Part shown: positions 36,201-45,861 of the stretch, in pieces
How positions within the stretch are numbered: the first letter of the stretch is position 1
Layout of the letters: every line of letters begins with the position of its first letter
DNA from: Halocafeteria seosinensis
Lineage: Eukaryota > Sar > Bigyra > Bicosoecida
DNA length: 64,000 nt
Assembly (NCBI GenBank): GCA_001687465.1
Contig: LVLI01000085.1
Coordinates: forward strand, 1-64,000
Reading direction: 5' to 3'
The notes under the pieces: generated by a model
What the model saw: only the letters and a program-made list of their open reading frames with translations
The model's database searches: none
What the model was told of the DNA's origin: nothing
Position numbers and translations under genes: made by a program

Positions 36201-37177
36201 AGCGCGACAATGACCTGATTGTACTACAAGAAGAAAACGAGGCACTTCAAAGAGAGCGCGATCTAGCCCTCCAACAGCTCCAGAGTTTGAAAGAGAAATT
36301 TGTAAAGCATGGGGACTCATGCATTGGAGATCCACAGGAGAATAGATTAATACGGGAAGTACCAGAAAGGAACGACCAGTCAATATTGCCGCCTCCAGTT
36401 GTGCCGGAAGAGGAAGGAGAGCAAAAGCAATCTAGTCATTCGCGGAGCCAGCAAGCGAAACGAATATGGTTGCCAATATTCAAACGTATCAAGGAGTACG
36501 TCAAACAATGCCATTTCAACCGAGGAGAGGAGTCCTTAAAGAAGAAACTCCAGTCTGTGCGCGCTCAAATGGAGTCCACACAAAGTGAACTCAAGAAATA
36601 CAGTAGCAGCCGAAGCAATTACACCGACAACGGCGAATATTCTACTTCCCCTCGTAATCATGACTTCCTCTTACAGCTTCAAGAAGAGCTAAATGCATTG
36701 CAAGAAGCGGAGTCATCATTACAAGATCAACTCGCACAGTTACCCTCTCCAAAGACAGCGAGGCAGGATCCGGGCGACGATAGAAATTTTATCCAGGAAA
36801 TATTTGGCATACTCGGGTCGATACCACCACATGTTCTACGGCCTATACTCTTCCAAAGCGTTGTTGAAACGGCACGTACACTTGGTCACGCAAAACACTA
36901 TAGGCACGAAAGCAAAGAGGCGCAGAAGAGAGTCCAACAATTGTCAGAAGAAATTGAAAACCATCGCCATGCGTATGACCTTCTCCATAAGCAAATGGAG
37001 CATCGCGAACACAGGTGGAAAAACAAAGTCAGCCGTATTCAGGCACAGCTCAACGCGATGGAGACCTCAGATGTTGAAGAGTCTCGAAGCAACATCAGAA
37101 GTCCAGCTCGGACTGCCTCGCAATCACAAAAGGATTCTCTAGTATTGAACGCTTTAGACCTCTCTGAGGAATATTGA
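33221..37177 (+). CDS. Kinesin motor protein, kinesin-4-like
   Basis: Exons 33221..33433 and 33497..37177 give 1,297 residues. The N-terminal motor has P-loop GQTGSGKT (136-143), switch I NDTSSRSH (330-337), switch II VDLAGSE (381-387) and IPYRDSKLTRLLRDSLGG with YAERARSIKNTP at its end, the last two typical of kinesin-4/chromokinesins. Two long insertions interrupt the motor, one after TYTMGS and one before IPYRDSKL (basic, Ser-rich). Long coiled-coil stretches follow (LREENDRLQSHIMELEKTKE) up to the C-terminus. Such motors walk on microtubules and act in spindle midzone or cilium length control. The start at 33221 (MSDEEDE) is preferred because residues encoded upstream to 33047 show no motor similarity. 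The intron at 33434-33496 is a multiple of three and stop-free. Confidence 0.85.
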   Translation: MSDEEDEVPFEYAHPEPIHGHTASYNDSTEDLEDSIEDNYQDEEYGVEYEKLEYAKRPIQVVTRVRPLLKRVRFWAFYGLFRLYFMASAVLQDVDAGHEPCVAVHDDYHVQIGDKTVLQFDRVFGEDSEQPQIYQVCANSLVDGLFEGFNGSILAYGQTGSGKTYTMGSDWFDEMNLSDMEQSFEGESTILQDLQEDQDVEHMTKEEQQSLLRKIHGIQMSNCGVLPRAFLQVAQRIEEYVQGIYLGEGTYPQDVLDNIKLEATFFEIYQEKVYDLLHPEIPTKQISVLDGRQGDVHVRGTSPDVLLHWTRPSDPEAAEKRTPLKYTVAYKLLKCLSRGVANRTTSSTSMNDTSSRSHAIFTLSLSGILRKVDSAAEKESSYTRKPSVGNKSRRLTSQLRLVDLAGSERAKRTQATGMRFAESVQINQGLLALGNVIAALAESPDRNPLSPDMQNGEDKSSCSTSQSKKRSSAPTKRRNKSAPAGQREDAYSSAPEEVDEEMYRESAPHSGSRKRSHTPLSLIRNTGKGAGAHIPYRDSKLTRLLRDSLGGNSRTCFIACISPCEVDFHESRSTLRYAERARSIKNTPSIGIEPINMRDHADRKVRKLQEGTQVKAEQPGGPVSVDVNECRVVAPDINFLRYQLRSLLFWIVWKTDQIRDELGELLSQEQFTCLNCFCNLVRKCLEHRHFSSSDNAKYRRRQSLPSTIRELRTSRDYTPYYCGIQEDLQRASAPSLREWQNQEIAENGTTTYERAIIQQQREDIHTLNKKLDDTNKENELLRSALSAAEGSYVRALKGIAEEDELSSSNVSSQPANASGDVSVIDEELQRSIDAAFAAEPKSRSNLSDESNTEGKSPNRELAKLREENDRLQSHIMELEKTKEDDERERKEREEMFNDAIAELRNNVHKKDQLIEEFEEERESSSRYVAQLEEKIERLESELRSTQENEINVENDEKQEDEPAQHAPPSCRHGVQSSDSKVQDSPLESKYELDERDNDLIVLQEENEALQRERDLALQQLQSLKEKFVKHGDSCIGDPQENRLIREVPERNDQSILPPPVVPEEEGEQKQSSHSRSQQAKRIWLPIFKRIKEYVKQCHFNRGEESLKKKLQSVRAQMESTQSELKKYSSSRSNYTDNGEYSTSPRNHDFLLQLQEELNALQEAESSLQDQLAQLPSPKTARQDPGDDRNFIQEIFGILGSIPPHVLRPILFQSVVETARTLGHAKHYRHESKEAQKRVQQLSEEIENHRHAYDLLHKQMEHREHRWKNKVSRIQAQLNAMETSDVEESRSNIRSPARTASQSQKDSLVLNALDLSEEY

Positions 37178-37314
37178 CGTTCATTCTGAAACTCAGAAGA
37201 ATCACCAATCGATGAGCCCAAAGAAATGAAGCTCACGTTGTAGTGCCAGCCTGTCAGGAGATAGCAGGTATGCTCTTCATCGATCGTCTCTTGATTCTGC
37301 AGCGGAATCTTCCT

Positions 37315-38180
37315 CTAGCTTAAGTATGACCTCAAGTAATTGGCAATTCCTTCCGTCGATGCCATTTGCAACGGAGTAATGCCGACCTGGAGGAAAGGAG
37401 GCAGTTGAGTCTTCAAAACAATCCCATAATATATACTTCGTGTGCAAACATACCTTGCTCTTAATGTCTACTTTGGCTTTGCAAGAATACACAAGTGTTT
37501 GTACAACGTCGGGGAGCCCTCGATGACAGGCATAATGAAGAGGTGTGAAGCCCCACTGTTACGGAGAGAACCAAGCAGTAGAAATGTGCGAACATCTTCC
37601 AGGTATTGGCAGCCATGATCGGCTAGATTTGTCGACTTACATCTGTTTGAACGTTCGGTGATGCTTTGTATTTGTTAACTAACATAAAGACCACTTCTGT
37701 TCGGCCTCCGAACGCTGCTGAATGGAGACATGTCCATCCTTCCTGCCGTACCCAGAATAACGGGACTTCAGAGAAGGTATCCAAGTTGAAACTCGTATAA
37801 GTGGGACTTACGTCATCAGCCGCGTGCACATCTGCCTTGTACGTATCAATTAGCAACTGCACAAGTGCTGTGTGGCCATTTGCCGCCGCATGATGCAACG
37901 GGGTTTGTCCTCGATGATCAGCAGCTCCCACGGGTTTGACGCCGTCGGGTCCCTTGACGTTATCAAAATATATCTCGTTCACATTGACGCCTCGCGTCTT
38001 ATATTTATCAAGTATTTCTGACACTTTGCGGGAGTCTCCACTGAAAACGCAGGCATCGTATAGGTCATATTCATCCCGTGTCGATAATCCGGTTCCCACG
38101 ATCGAGTTCATCCGGTGTTTTCTCGCTCGAATTCGCTCCTTCGTCCACACCGACGGGGGTTTTGACCCTTTCTGACCCAT
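37315..38180 (-). CDS. Small ankyrin-repeat protein, putatively N-myristoylated
   Basis: Four exons, 38180..37812, 37742..37641, 37555..37454, 37386..37315, join in frame to 214 residues. The N-terminus MGQKGS fits an N-myristoylation signal (Gly2, Ser6), suggesting membrane attachment. Ankyrin repeats follow: GQTPLHHAAANGHTALVQLL, GWTCLHSAAFGGRTEVVFML, GFTPLHYACHRGLPDVVQTL and a last one GITPLQMASTEGIANYLRSY. Each of the last three repeats sits on its own exon with phase-0 junctions, one repeat per exon. Ankyrin stacks bind other proteins; the partner is unknown. It is divergent from the L-2-hydroxyglutarate dehydrogenase gene. Confidence 0.8.
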
Positions 38181-38587
38181 ACCTCGCTGTCAATACTCTG
38201 ATATAAGGCTATTATAGCTAATATATCGTACTTTAATCAGGGCTGTCGCCCCTGTACAAGCCCAATATCTACTCACACGACACTTTACACACCCCTCCAA
38301 CTTGCGGAAATCTATCAACTACACATGGCAACAACTGCTCCACATCGAACAAGCATGTTTGTCTCATCGTAATATAGTGTTATACCTAGGACACATGATG
38401 AAGGTGGTCCCCCCAAGTTGAAGTTGAAGTTGCCACGAGTGGACCCTGAAATGCTAGGATAGCCCCATTGTTTGGAGGGTTTGGTGGTATTCAATGCTCG
38501 AATAGTTCGTATGAGAGGGTAGTATTAGTCGTTGTTGTGTTTGCTGTTCGTTGTCTGGTGGGCGTGGGGGCTCCTGTACAGAGAAAA
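38181..38587. promoter_or_regulatory. Divergent promoter region, ankyrin gene / L2HGDH
   Basis: About 400 bp between divergent starts, so both promoters should be here. The plus-strand frame of the dehydrogenase stays open upstream of 38588 to an ATG at 38468, but those residues are hydrophobic and unlike the family. GAAGTTGAAGTTGAAGTTG-like triplet repeats lie near 38415. Confidence 0.4.
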
Positions 38588-40179
38588 ATGACCCGATACG
38601 GGAGATTGTGTCATGGAATTCATTCATTTACAAGGCTTAGAGTGCCTTTGCATCGATATAATGGGGCCTTCACGACTGCTACTTCTACTTCAAGACCGCG
38701 CACTCGTGTCCAAGACTTCGTCGTTCTGGGAGGTGGAATCATTGGAATCAACATTGCATCACAACTGAGGCAACGCTTCCCCGGTGCATCGGTCACTTTG
38801 CTCGAGAAGGAGCATACTGTCGGACAACATGCAAGTGGTCGTAATTCTGGTGTTCTCCATGCCGGATTTTACTACAGCAGCGATTCCCTGAAAGCCAAGT
38901 TGACCCGGCGTGGGAATGTCTTCTTGCACGAGTACTGTCAGGAGAAGCAGTTGCCTATCAATACTTGCGGTAAACTCGTGGTGGCAAAGAATGACAAGGA
39001 ACTCGAAGGTTTAGAAACGTTATATCAAAGAGGAATCACCAACGGTGTGCCCTTGGAGAAGATCTCGGAAAAGGAAGCGCAAGAATTGGAACCCATGGTT
39101 AGAACACACCAGCAAGCCATATGGTCACCGACGACGGCTTCAGCTGATCCAGCACAAGTGACGACGAGCATGGCACAAGATGCTGAAACAGCTGGGGTGG
39201 ACATTCTAACAGGCAAACAGTACTTACAAAGTCGAGGATTTCAACAGAGCTCATCGTCAACAGTAGCACTGGATGTCCTGGATAATACAACAAAAGAACT
39301 AGAGACATTAGAAACGAAACATTTAGTAAATTGTGCAGGGCTATACGCCGATAAAATTGCTCATCCCTTTGGTTTCGGCTTGGATTATCAGATAGTACCT
39401 TTCAAGGGGCTATACTTGTATTGCAAAGATGTAAATCTCCAGCGCCTCGTCTATCCGGTACCACAAATCTCTCAACCATTCCTGGGAGTGCATTTCACAG
39501 TAACTGTCGATGGCAAAGTCAAGATTGGGCCAACAGCCATCCCCGCATTTTGGAGAGAACAATATGGGCCGGGTACAGATGTTCCCTTGCTAGACCGCTT
39601 TTCTTGGTCCGAAATAACAGAAATTCTTGTAACGTGAGTAGTCTTAAATTAAGAGGTCGGTGGTACCTGGATTTTATGACTTGTTTCTGTGCCCTATCCA
39701 GAGAAGCATCCTTGTTCTACGAGTCGAATTTTAACTTTAGATCCTTAGCGTTAGAAGAGATGAAGAAATATAGCAAGCGGTTTATGGCGCAGGGTGCGTC
39801 GGAACTTGTTCGAGGAATAACGCTTAATAACTTTACTGACTACGGAAAGGTAGGCTCTTTTCCAGGCGTATACATGTATGCTCCGTCTCTACACTTTGCT
39901 GACCAACGCACTCTCGCAGGCTGGCATCCGAGCTCAGTTAGTAAACATGAAACAGCGTAAACTGGAAATGGACTTTGTCATCGAGGTAAGACAAACTTTC
40001 TTCTGCAAGACAACAATTCTCTGTTTTCGCTGTTTTTCATTGAGAAAATAACGTTTATGCAGGGCGATTCCAAGAGTACTCACGTACTGAACGCCGTCAG
40101 TCCCGCTTGGACTTGTGCTCGCCCCTTTGCTGAAATAGTGGCGGATCAGATCCAGTCCCGTTTGTCCCGTTCATCTTGA
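38588..40179 (+). CDS. L2HGDH: L-2-hydroxyglutarate dehydrogenase, mitochondrial
   Basis: Four exons (38588..39633, 39702..39849, 39920..39985, 40063..40179) join to 458 residues. It oxidises L-2-hydroxyglutarate to 2-oxoglutarate with FAD, a metabolite-repair reaction in mitochondria. The N-terminal 40 residues are basic and Ser/Thr-rich without acids, as in a matrix presequence. Then comes the FAD-binding GGGIIG (48-53) with VTLLEKE, the DAO-family substrate segment SGRNSGVLHAGFYY, IVPFKGLYLYC, VKIGPTAIPAF, and the C-terminal segment AGIRAQLVN...NAVSPAWTCA that closes the FAD site. Length matches the family. The start at 38588 gives a normal presequence. The upstream in-frame ATG at 38468 adds a hydrophobic stretch and is less likely. 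Confidence 0.92.
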
Positions 40180-40549
40180 GTTCCTTTCAGCTATGGGGCA
40201 TTTTGTAGGATTTCTTGCCTTGCGACCTGTTTCTTAGGGTACTCTCGTGACTTCCATGTCGTTCTTGTATTGTATCCTCTCTGTCCCGAATTATTAAGGT
40301 TACTTCTGCACCTGGTTGGGGAGGGCAATTCTTACAGGTTCTTACGCCAGCGTGCGCGCGCAATAGACACAACGAAGCTTGCGCACGCACCAGAAACCAA
40401 TTCTCACAGAACGCTCGTCTATACACAGAAACCTGGAGCTAAAATGGGAAAGAGAACCTACTAGCTGACTATGTACATTAGACCCGGACCTAGTTCACGA
40501 GCTAAGAAGAGTCTGCAACATATAATTCTCGTCGTCTTTTATCTATCCA

Positions 40550-40932
40550 ATGGCAAATATCCGCTTTCAAAGTCTTGTTTCGAATTAGCAGAGCTCTGGC
40601 GAGAGGCTGTAACGTTTGGGGGAGCAGACACGATGAGCGAACCACTGCTTAATTGCAGAGCGTTCATACGTGCATCCATCCAAAGCAACGACTGGATCTT
40701 CCATAATACTCCAAGTAATAGGGAAGTAATATGAGCGCGGAAAGCCGTCATCAATTGGGCAGTTTCTATTTCTTGCATCTCTTGTATCTGGAACGCCAGT
40801 AAACCCTCCGCCCAAGGTCCTCCAGGGTCTTCCTGCAGGACTGTTGGGCGTATTAGGTGAATAAGCGGCAAATGGGGACGATGCATACAAGTGTGCATAG
40901 TATCGCCGCGTCTCACAATTCAACGTGAGCAA
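40550..40932 (-). pseudogene. U-box domain relic with a frameshift
   Basis: On the minus strand the frame beginning near 40932 encodes a clear U-box core: FPITWSIMEDPVVALDGCTY followed by ERSAIKQWF and SPK (about 40720-40610). It hits TAA near 40585. The expected U-box end (LIRNKTLKADICHWIDKRRR) continues in another frame (about 40590-40530). U-box proteins are E3 ubiquitin ligases. The N-terminal part is not recognisable, and no splice site explains the frame change, so this reads as a broken gene or fragment. A sequencing indel is the alternative. Confidence 0.5.
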
Positions 40933-41596
40933 GCCTCAATATCACTTATCATGTTTCGTTTCGCCAACTTGCCAAGCCTAACGGCGAGGAATTATTTTGA
41001 ATTGGGTTACCCTCTACCACGAGCCATTGCAATGTACTGTTCGCGCGCGCTGCATCAGCCAAACGTTGATTGCTACCTTCAACAATAGTTTGGACTCTTG
41101 CAAGTTGCAGTCTTCGCTAGCTCACCTCCAGTTCGTTCCAGACGGGAAGTTCCAGTTACTATAGCTTGGGCAGATGTGAAGGCGTTAATTGACCCCAACG
41201 GGCCACTGACCAACAATGAAGTCCAGTTGGACAAATGTCGGAGTGCGGGCGTAAATTTTTGCAAAGAATCCTTTCTGGAGACGATAGACACACAGACACA
41301 TACCATAGGTAGTCCACCGGCCGGGGAATTGACCGCATCCTCTTAACGAGAAGCGGTATGCCCGCGTGTTAAGCAGCGACGGGCCCGCAGTTCCTGCAGC
41401 GGGACCGCAACATTGGCAACACTGGTTTTGCTCAAGAGGCATCGGGGGTGGCGCTGTGTTTGCGACAACGATGTCAGGATTCCGCTGACAGATGTTGAAG
41501 GCAGAACGCTTTATAGCGTATCATGATGTTTAGGAGGAGATTAGTTATCAGCAATGATCTAGCATGTCACGTTGCGCTCTTTATTCAACCCACTGC
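40933..41596. other. Non-coding stretch before the LRR-array gene
   Basis: No gene supported; two short opposite-strand open frames of about 80 codons overlap here without family features. The left inverted repeat (41310-41368) lies in it. Confidence 0.4.
41310..41368. repeat. Left inverted repeat flanking the LRR-array gene
   Basis: The stretch containing CCACCGGCCGGGGAATTGA and CATCCTCTTAACGAGAAGCG is repeated, inverted, at 43563-43620 with about ten differences over 58 bp. Both copies point their CCACCGGCCGG end away from the LRR gene. Confidence 0.75.
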
Positions 41597-43513
41597 TCAA
41601 CGAAATATGCAAATGCCAGGGCGCAGAGCAGAGTCAGCGAAAGTTAGTTGCTCGCAACCACGAATAGATAACTTCTCCAAATTCGACAAATACCGAAAGC
41701 CAGAACCTGTCATTGTGGACTGATTACATCTATGCATTGAGAGTGACTCCAAATTTGGCAAATGACGAAACACAGAATCGGTGATCTCGGACTGGTTGCA
41801 AGAGTCCATAAATAGCGACTTCAAATTCGACAAATGCCGAAAGCCAGAATCTGTCATTGTTGCTTGATTGCAACTATTCATTGAGAGTGACTCCAAATTT
41901 GGCAAATGACGAAACACAGAATCAGTGATCTCGGACTGGTTGCAAAAGTCCATAGATAGCGACTTCAAATTCGACAAATGCCGAAAGCCAGAATCTGTCA
42001 TTGTTGCTTGATCGCAACTACCCATTGAGAGTGACTCCAAATTTGACAAATAACGAAACACAGAATCGGTGATCTCTAACTGGTTGCAAAAGTCCATAAA
42101 TAGCAACTTCAAATTCGACAAATGCCGAAAGCCAGAATCTGTCATTGTTGCTTGATTGCAATTATCCATTGAGAGTGACTCCAAATTTGACAAACGACGA
42201 AACACAGAATCAGTGATCTCTGACTGATTGCAAGAGTCCATAGATAGCGACTTCAAATTCGACAAATGCCGAAAGCCAGAATCTGTCATTGTTGCTTGAT
42301 TGCAACTATTCATTGAGAGTGACTCCAAATTTGGCAAATGACGAAACACAGAATCAGTGATCTCGGACTGGTTGCAAGAGTCCATAGATAGCGACTTCAA
42401 ATTCGACAAATGCCGAAAGCCAGAATCTGTCATTGTTGCTTGATTGCAACTATCCATTGAGAGTGACTCCAAATTTGACAAACGACGAAACACAGAATCA
42501 GTGATCTCTGACTGATTGCAAGAGTCGATGGTAAGAGACTTCAAATTCGACAAGTGCCAAAAGCCAGAATATGTCATTGTTGACTGATTACAGTTAGCCA
42601 TGTGCAGTGAAGTCAGATTCGACAAATAACGAAAAGCAGAATCGGTGATCTCTGACTGGTTGCAAGAGTCCATGTCAAGCGACTTCAAATTCGACAAATG
42701 CCGAAAAGCAGAATCGGTGATAAGACGTTGATTGGTGGAACTGAACCGCAATGATGTCAATTTTGCTAAGTGTTCGAACGCCGAATCCGTGATCTCGAAC
42801 GCATTGCAGCGAATCACCGATAGCGACACCAAGTTGGACAGATGTTGAAACGCCACATCCGTGATCCTTGAATGATTACAATATACCATCGCAAATGACG
42901 TTAATTTGGACAGGTGCGCAAAGGCAAAATCTGGTATCTTGAGCTGTTGGCAAAACATCATTTCCAGTGACCTTAACTTCGGTAGATGTTGAAAGGCCGC
43001 ATACGTGACCGATTGACTGCAACCATTCATCTTTAGCATCGTTAAGTTAGACAAATGTTGAAAGGCAGAATCCGTAAGCACTCCAGTAAGACGGTTCATA
43101 TCCAATTTTGCTGACTTAACCGCAGGGGAAAGACTAGCTAGCAACGTATCCCAGGGTTCTACACCAACTGTATTACTTTTGTCTACTAGATCTAGCTTGA
43201 CGTGCCCAGAAAAGTTTGGAAACAGACAGCGATTGGCTGTTTGACAAGTTTTCCTAGAAAGATTCAAATAACACTTAGGCCATGATAGTGAATGTGTCCA
43301 TCTCTCCTCATCTTTGTTAGTCTTCCTTCTTTTAGCGTCATGGACATAAAAATATGGGTGACGTTGCTTCCGTGTTGTGGAATGTTTATCGCCACTGACA
43401 CTAATATTTCCTGTAGCTACTATGTACCAATAGTCGTCCACAGTCTTCAGAAGATCCCCGCGAAGGCGGTACTGTAGCCACGTCTGCAAATAGACACGTA
43501 GCAACGATGCCAT
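41597..43513 (-). CDS. Tandem leucine-rich-repeat protein with near-identical 24-residue units
   Basis: Single exon, 638 residues. After a unique N-terminal region of about 130 residues (basic, with KRRKTNKDEE), it contains about 20 LRRs of 24 residues with consensus FRHLSNLKSLSMDSCNQ-SEITDSV. Cys at the CNQ position is nearly invariant, as in Cys-containing F-box-type or BspA-like LRRs. The C-terminal repeats alternate two versions (SEITDSVFRH and ATMTDSGFRH), so the array is really 48-residue (144-bp) doublets copied with very few changes. No signal peptide or TM segment is visible. LRR arrays bind proteins; the rapid unit turnover suggests changing specificity. Function not recognised. The gene is bracketed by inverted repeats. 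Confidence 0.75.
   Translation of the reverse strand: MASLLRVYLQTWLQYRLRGDLLKTVDDYWYIVATGNISVSGDKHSTTRKQRHPYFYVHDAKRRKTNKDEERWTHSLSWPKCYLNLSRKTCQTANRCLFPNFSGHVKLDLVDKSNTVGVEPWDTLLASLSPAVKSAKLDMNRLTGVLTDSAFQHLSNLTMLKMNGCSQSVTYAAFQHLPKLRSLEMMFCQQLKIPDFAFAHLSKLTSFAMVYCNHSRITDVAFQHLSNLVSLSVIRCNAFEITDSAFEHLAKLTSLRFSSTNQRLITDSAFRHLSNLKSLDMDSCNQSEITDSAFRYLSNLTSLHMANCNQSTMTYSGFWHLSNLKSLTIDSCNQSEITDSVFRRLSNLESLSMDSCNQATMTDSGFRHLSNLKSLSMDSCNQSEITDSVFRHLPNLESLSMNSCNQATMTDSGFRHLSNLKSLSMDSCNQSEITDSVFRRLSNLESLSMDNCNQATMTDSGFRHLSNLKLLFMDFCNQLEITDSVFRYLSNLESLSMGSCDQATMTDSGFRHLSNLKSLSMDFCNQSEITDSVFRHLPNLESLSMNSCNQATMTDSGFRHLSNLKSLFMDSCNQSEITDSVFRHLPNLESLSMHRCNQSTMTGSGFRYLSNLEKLSIRGCEQLTFADSALRPGICIFR
41680..42560. 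repeat. 144-bp tandem doublet array inside the LRR gene
   Basis: Units containing TCAAATTCGACAAATGCCGA and TCCAAATTTG(G/A)CAAA alternate at 72 bp, so an identical pair recurs every 144 bp, about six times, with only scattered substitutions. The low divergence points to recent unequal exchange. Confidence 0.8.
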
Positions 43514-43562
43514 GTCTACGTTGTGATTTTTTCGCGCACGTTCTCTGTTCCCTATGCATTCA

Positions 43563-43620
43563 TCGCGTGTGTATCGCTCCTCGTTAAGAGGATGTGGTCA
43601 ACTTCCCGGCCGGTGGGCTA
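43563..43620. repeat. Right inverted repeat flanking the LRR-array gene
   Basis: Reverse complement of the left repeat at 41310-41368: CGCTCCTCGTTAAGAGGATG, then GTCAACTTCCCGGCCGGTGG. The adjoining GTGGGCTATCTGTCACAT recurs directly at about 43752-43770. Confidence 0.75.
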
Positions 43621-44039
43621 TCTGTCACATTTGTGTGTGTGTGTGTGTATCGGTATTGCTCCTACCGGAAGACGTGTCATCGCTACCTGAGTCGAAGGCG
43701 ATTGAATATGGTTTTGGTCCATGAGTACATGGGTACAATACACGTCCCGGTGGGCTATCTGTCACATATGTGTGTGTGACAATACATGGTTCAAGAAGTG
43801 GAGAAAGTTACTTTCCAAAACTTCTGTTCAAAAGTTCACTTTGTATTCTTCTATCAACACTCTACATATACTGTACAGATTAGCGGCGTTTTGCCCATGA
43901 GACTAACGTCAGGATGATACAAAACACACACCACGTGGCTGGGCTATACGGCCCTCATGCTCAGAATACTCGTAGTCGTATTGTAAGGGGTTACGCCGAC
44001 CACAACTTGAGAATGTTCAGGCTTGACATATGTTCTCCT

Positions 44040-44560
44040 CGACCTATGACATCTGAGTATTGAAGCACTACAGCTGGGCTACGGGCCTACAGTGTCACCA
44101 GTTGTACATGGCACATGCCCAGCAGACAATGATTAATGCTGCGTGGGTGGGATGGATGGAAATAGCTCTTGGGAAGTCGGATGGCGAGTGGAAGCTGTGG
44201 CCCTTTATGTGCTGTTTCGAGTTCAAGACTTTCATATCGGGGTAACATTTCTACGGGTGACCGGTCTGCCCGTTTTCCCAGATGAAATGCCTCGGTGTGT
44301 ACAGATGTAGTCATGAATATATGTAGCGGAGTCCTCCGTTGCCAGGGTCAATTTACTTTCGAAACGAAGTTCCTTTGGTCACTTATGCAGTTTCATATTC
44401 ACCTCTCAGCCCGTAGCTATCGTTGTAGTAGTATGTATTATTTATGGCCTACCGGCTAAGTGGAAATGTAGTTGGGGGATCTTCGAGGATCTCCGCAGGG
44501 CCCTCCTGTATTGCCTACCAGCTATCGTGGGACTCGCTTGCAATTACTGTTCTCTTTGCC
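44040..44560. repeat. Dispersed direct repeat, copy A (carries an insertion)
   Basis: From GACCTATGACATCTGAGTAT to ACTGTTCTCTTT this block matches 46262-46667 at high identity over about 400 bp. Copy A alone has an extra 105 bp (44424-44528) within it. The duplication covers no recognised gene, but copy B ends at an exon of the small secreted-protein gene. Confidence 0.8.
44424..44519. mobile_element. 96-bp insertion with 9-bp target-site duplication
   Basis: The 9-mer AGCTATCGT stands at 44415-44423 and again at 44520-44528, either side of 96 bp starting TGTAGTAGTATG and ending ATTGCCTACC. The duplicate block at 46262-46667 has AGCTATCGT once and then continues GGGACTCGC, an empty site. A related sequence sits at 26011-26098. 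There are no obvious terminal inverted repeats. A very short non-autonomous element moved by a transposase in trans fits best. Confidence 0.75.
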
Positions 44561-45814
44561 CTCAGCGATTCTTCCGCACCTCCATAAACCCAACTCCACC
44601 GTCACAGCCGCCATGGGGTGTATGACCCTGAGAGGACATGCAAAATTCTTAAGGAAAACAACGCCTGATGGATTCCACCGTTGGAACCAGCCTGAGAACG
44701 GACCAACATTTCATGTCGAATTTGGGAGCTGGTCATACGTTCGGTAACTTCCTCTCGGATCAGCTACGTAGTTGCTTTGAATGTGCATCCTATTTCCCCT
44801 CCATAAGTTCATTTTCCTGTACAACACATTAGTACACAAGTTTAGCGCATGTGCCTCATCATTCTATTAAAAGAAGGCGTGTGCTATTTTTTGGTACTTA
44901 GTAACATTCATCATAGCGCTGTGTATCGACTCAGACACTCAGTAGCCTACGACCGATGAGGCGCTCACACACACGAGCAAAAGACGATAATGGAAATGCT
45001 GATGATGCACCAACTGGGGAGGAAGATAGTGATATCATTAGTGTAGATGAGATGCCACAGGATCCCATGAGGAAGCACACAGGGACTCCACACCGTGTAC
45101 AGTACTGCGAGCAGGGCTAATTACGGGTATGCCTCTCGTTCATTCACTTCCAATTTGCACCGGTGCAGCGAGAGTGGACCATCAGAGGAGACACAAGGAG
45201 AAGTATTCGACAGTGCAACAGATGTATCTACTTTGTCCACCCAGTGCTTCTACCGAGGCCTCAGCCTCCACGACGTCAAGTCGAGGAACGTGCATATCCG
45301 CGACCAACAACTTCGTACAAAATCAATGGGCAAGGATATTACGGTCTTTTTATTGGGTAGAGCGAAGCTTCAGAGGCATCATAACAGTCAACATATGGGA
45401 AAACGACAGGCGCCCCCGACGACATTGTTTTCCTTCATGCATAATGAATAGGAAGCCACTCGGAGAGCCACCGAACTCGCAGCAAAATCGCTAGCCTCCT
45501 TAGGGCTATCAATACGAGCTATCGAGTTCGCCCTTAGCAAAGAGATGAGTTTTTTTCTCATTTCGAAATCCGAGTCAGCATCCAGAAGCAAAGTAAGAAG
45601 ACTATTGACAAACAATAAAATTATGGATTCAGAAATAGCTTCCTACCTCAAGGGCCCTATATCTGTTTTTATGTCGACGACTCTTAAGGTTGATACAACC
45701 GGACCACCGGTATCCATACTACAAGTATCATTGACGTCTATGATTTCTCCAGCAACTCTTGCGTTTCAACGTCACTCGGAAACAGTTCCGGCTTTAGAGA
45801 ATACCTATTTTTGC

Positions 45815-45816
<2 letters not shown>

Positions 45817-45855
<39 letters not shown>
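45817..45855. repeat. (TG)n microsatellite
   Basis: An uninterrupted 39-bp TG run. Shorter GT runs occur near 43631 and 47458. Confidence 0.95.

Positions 45856-45861
<6 letters not shown>

Noticed and set aside
42000-42600. CRISPR-like regular repeats
   Set aside because: The regular units are coding LRRs with no unique spacers, in a eukaryotic genome.
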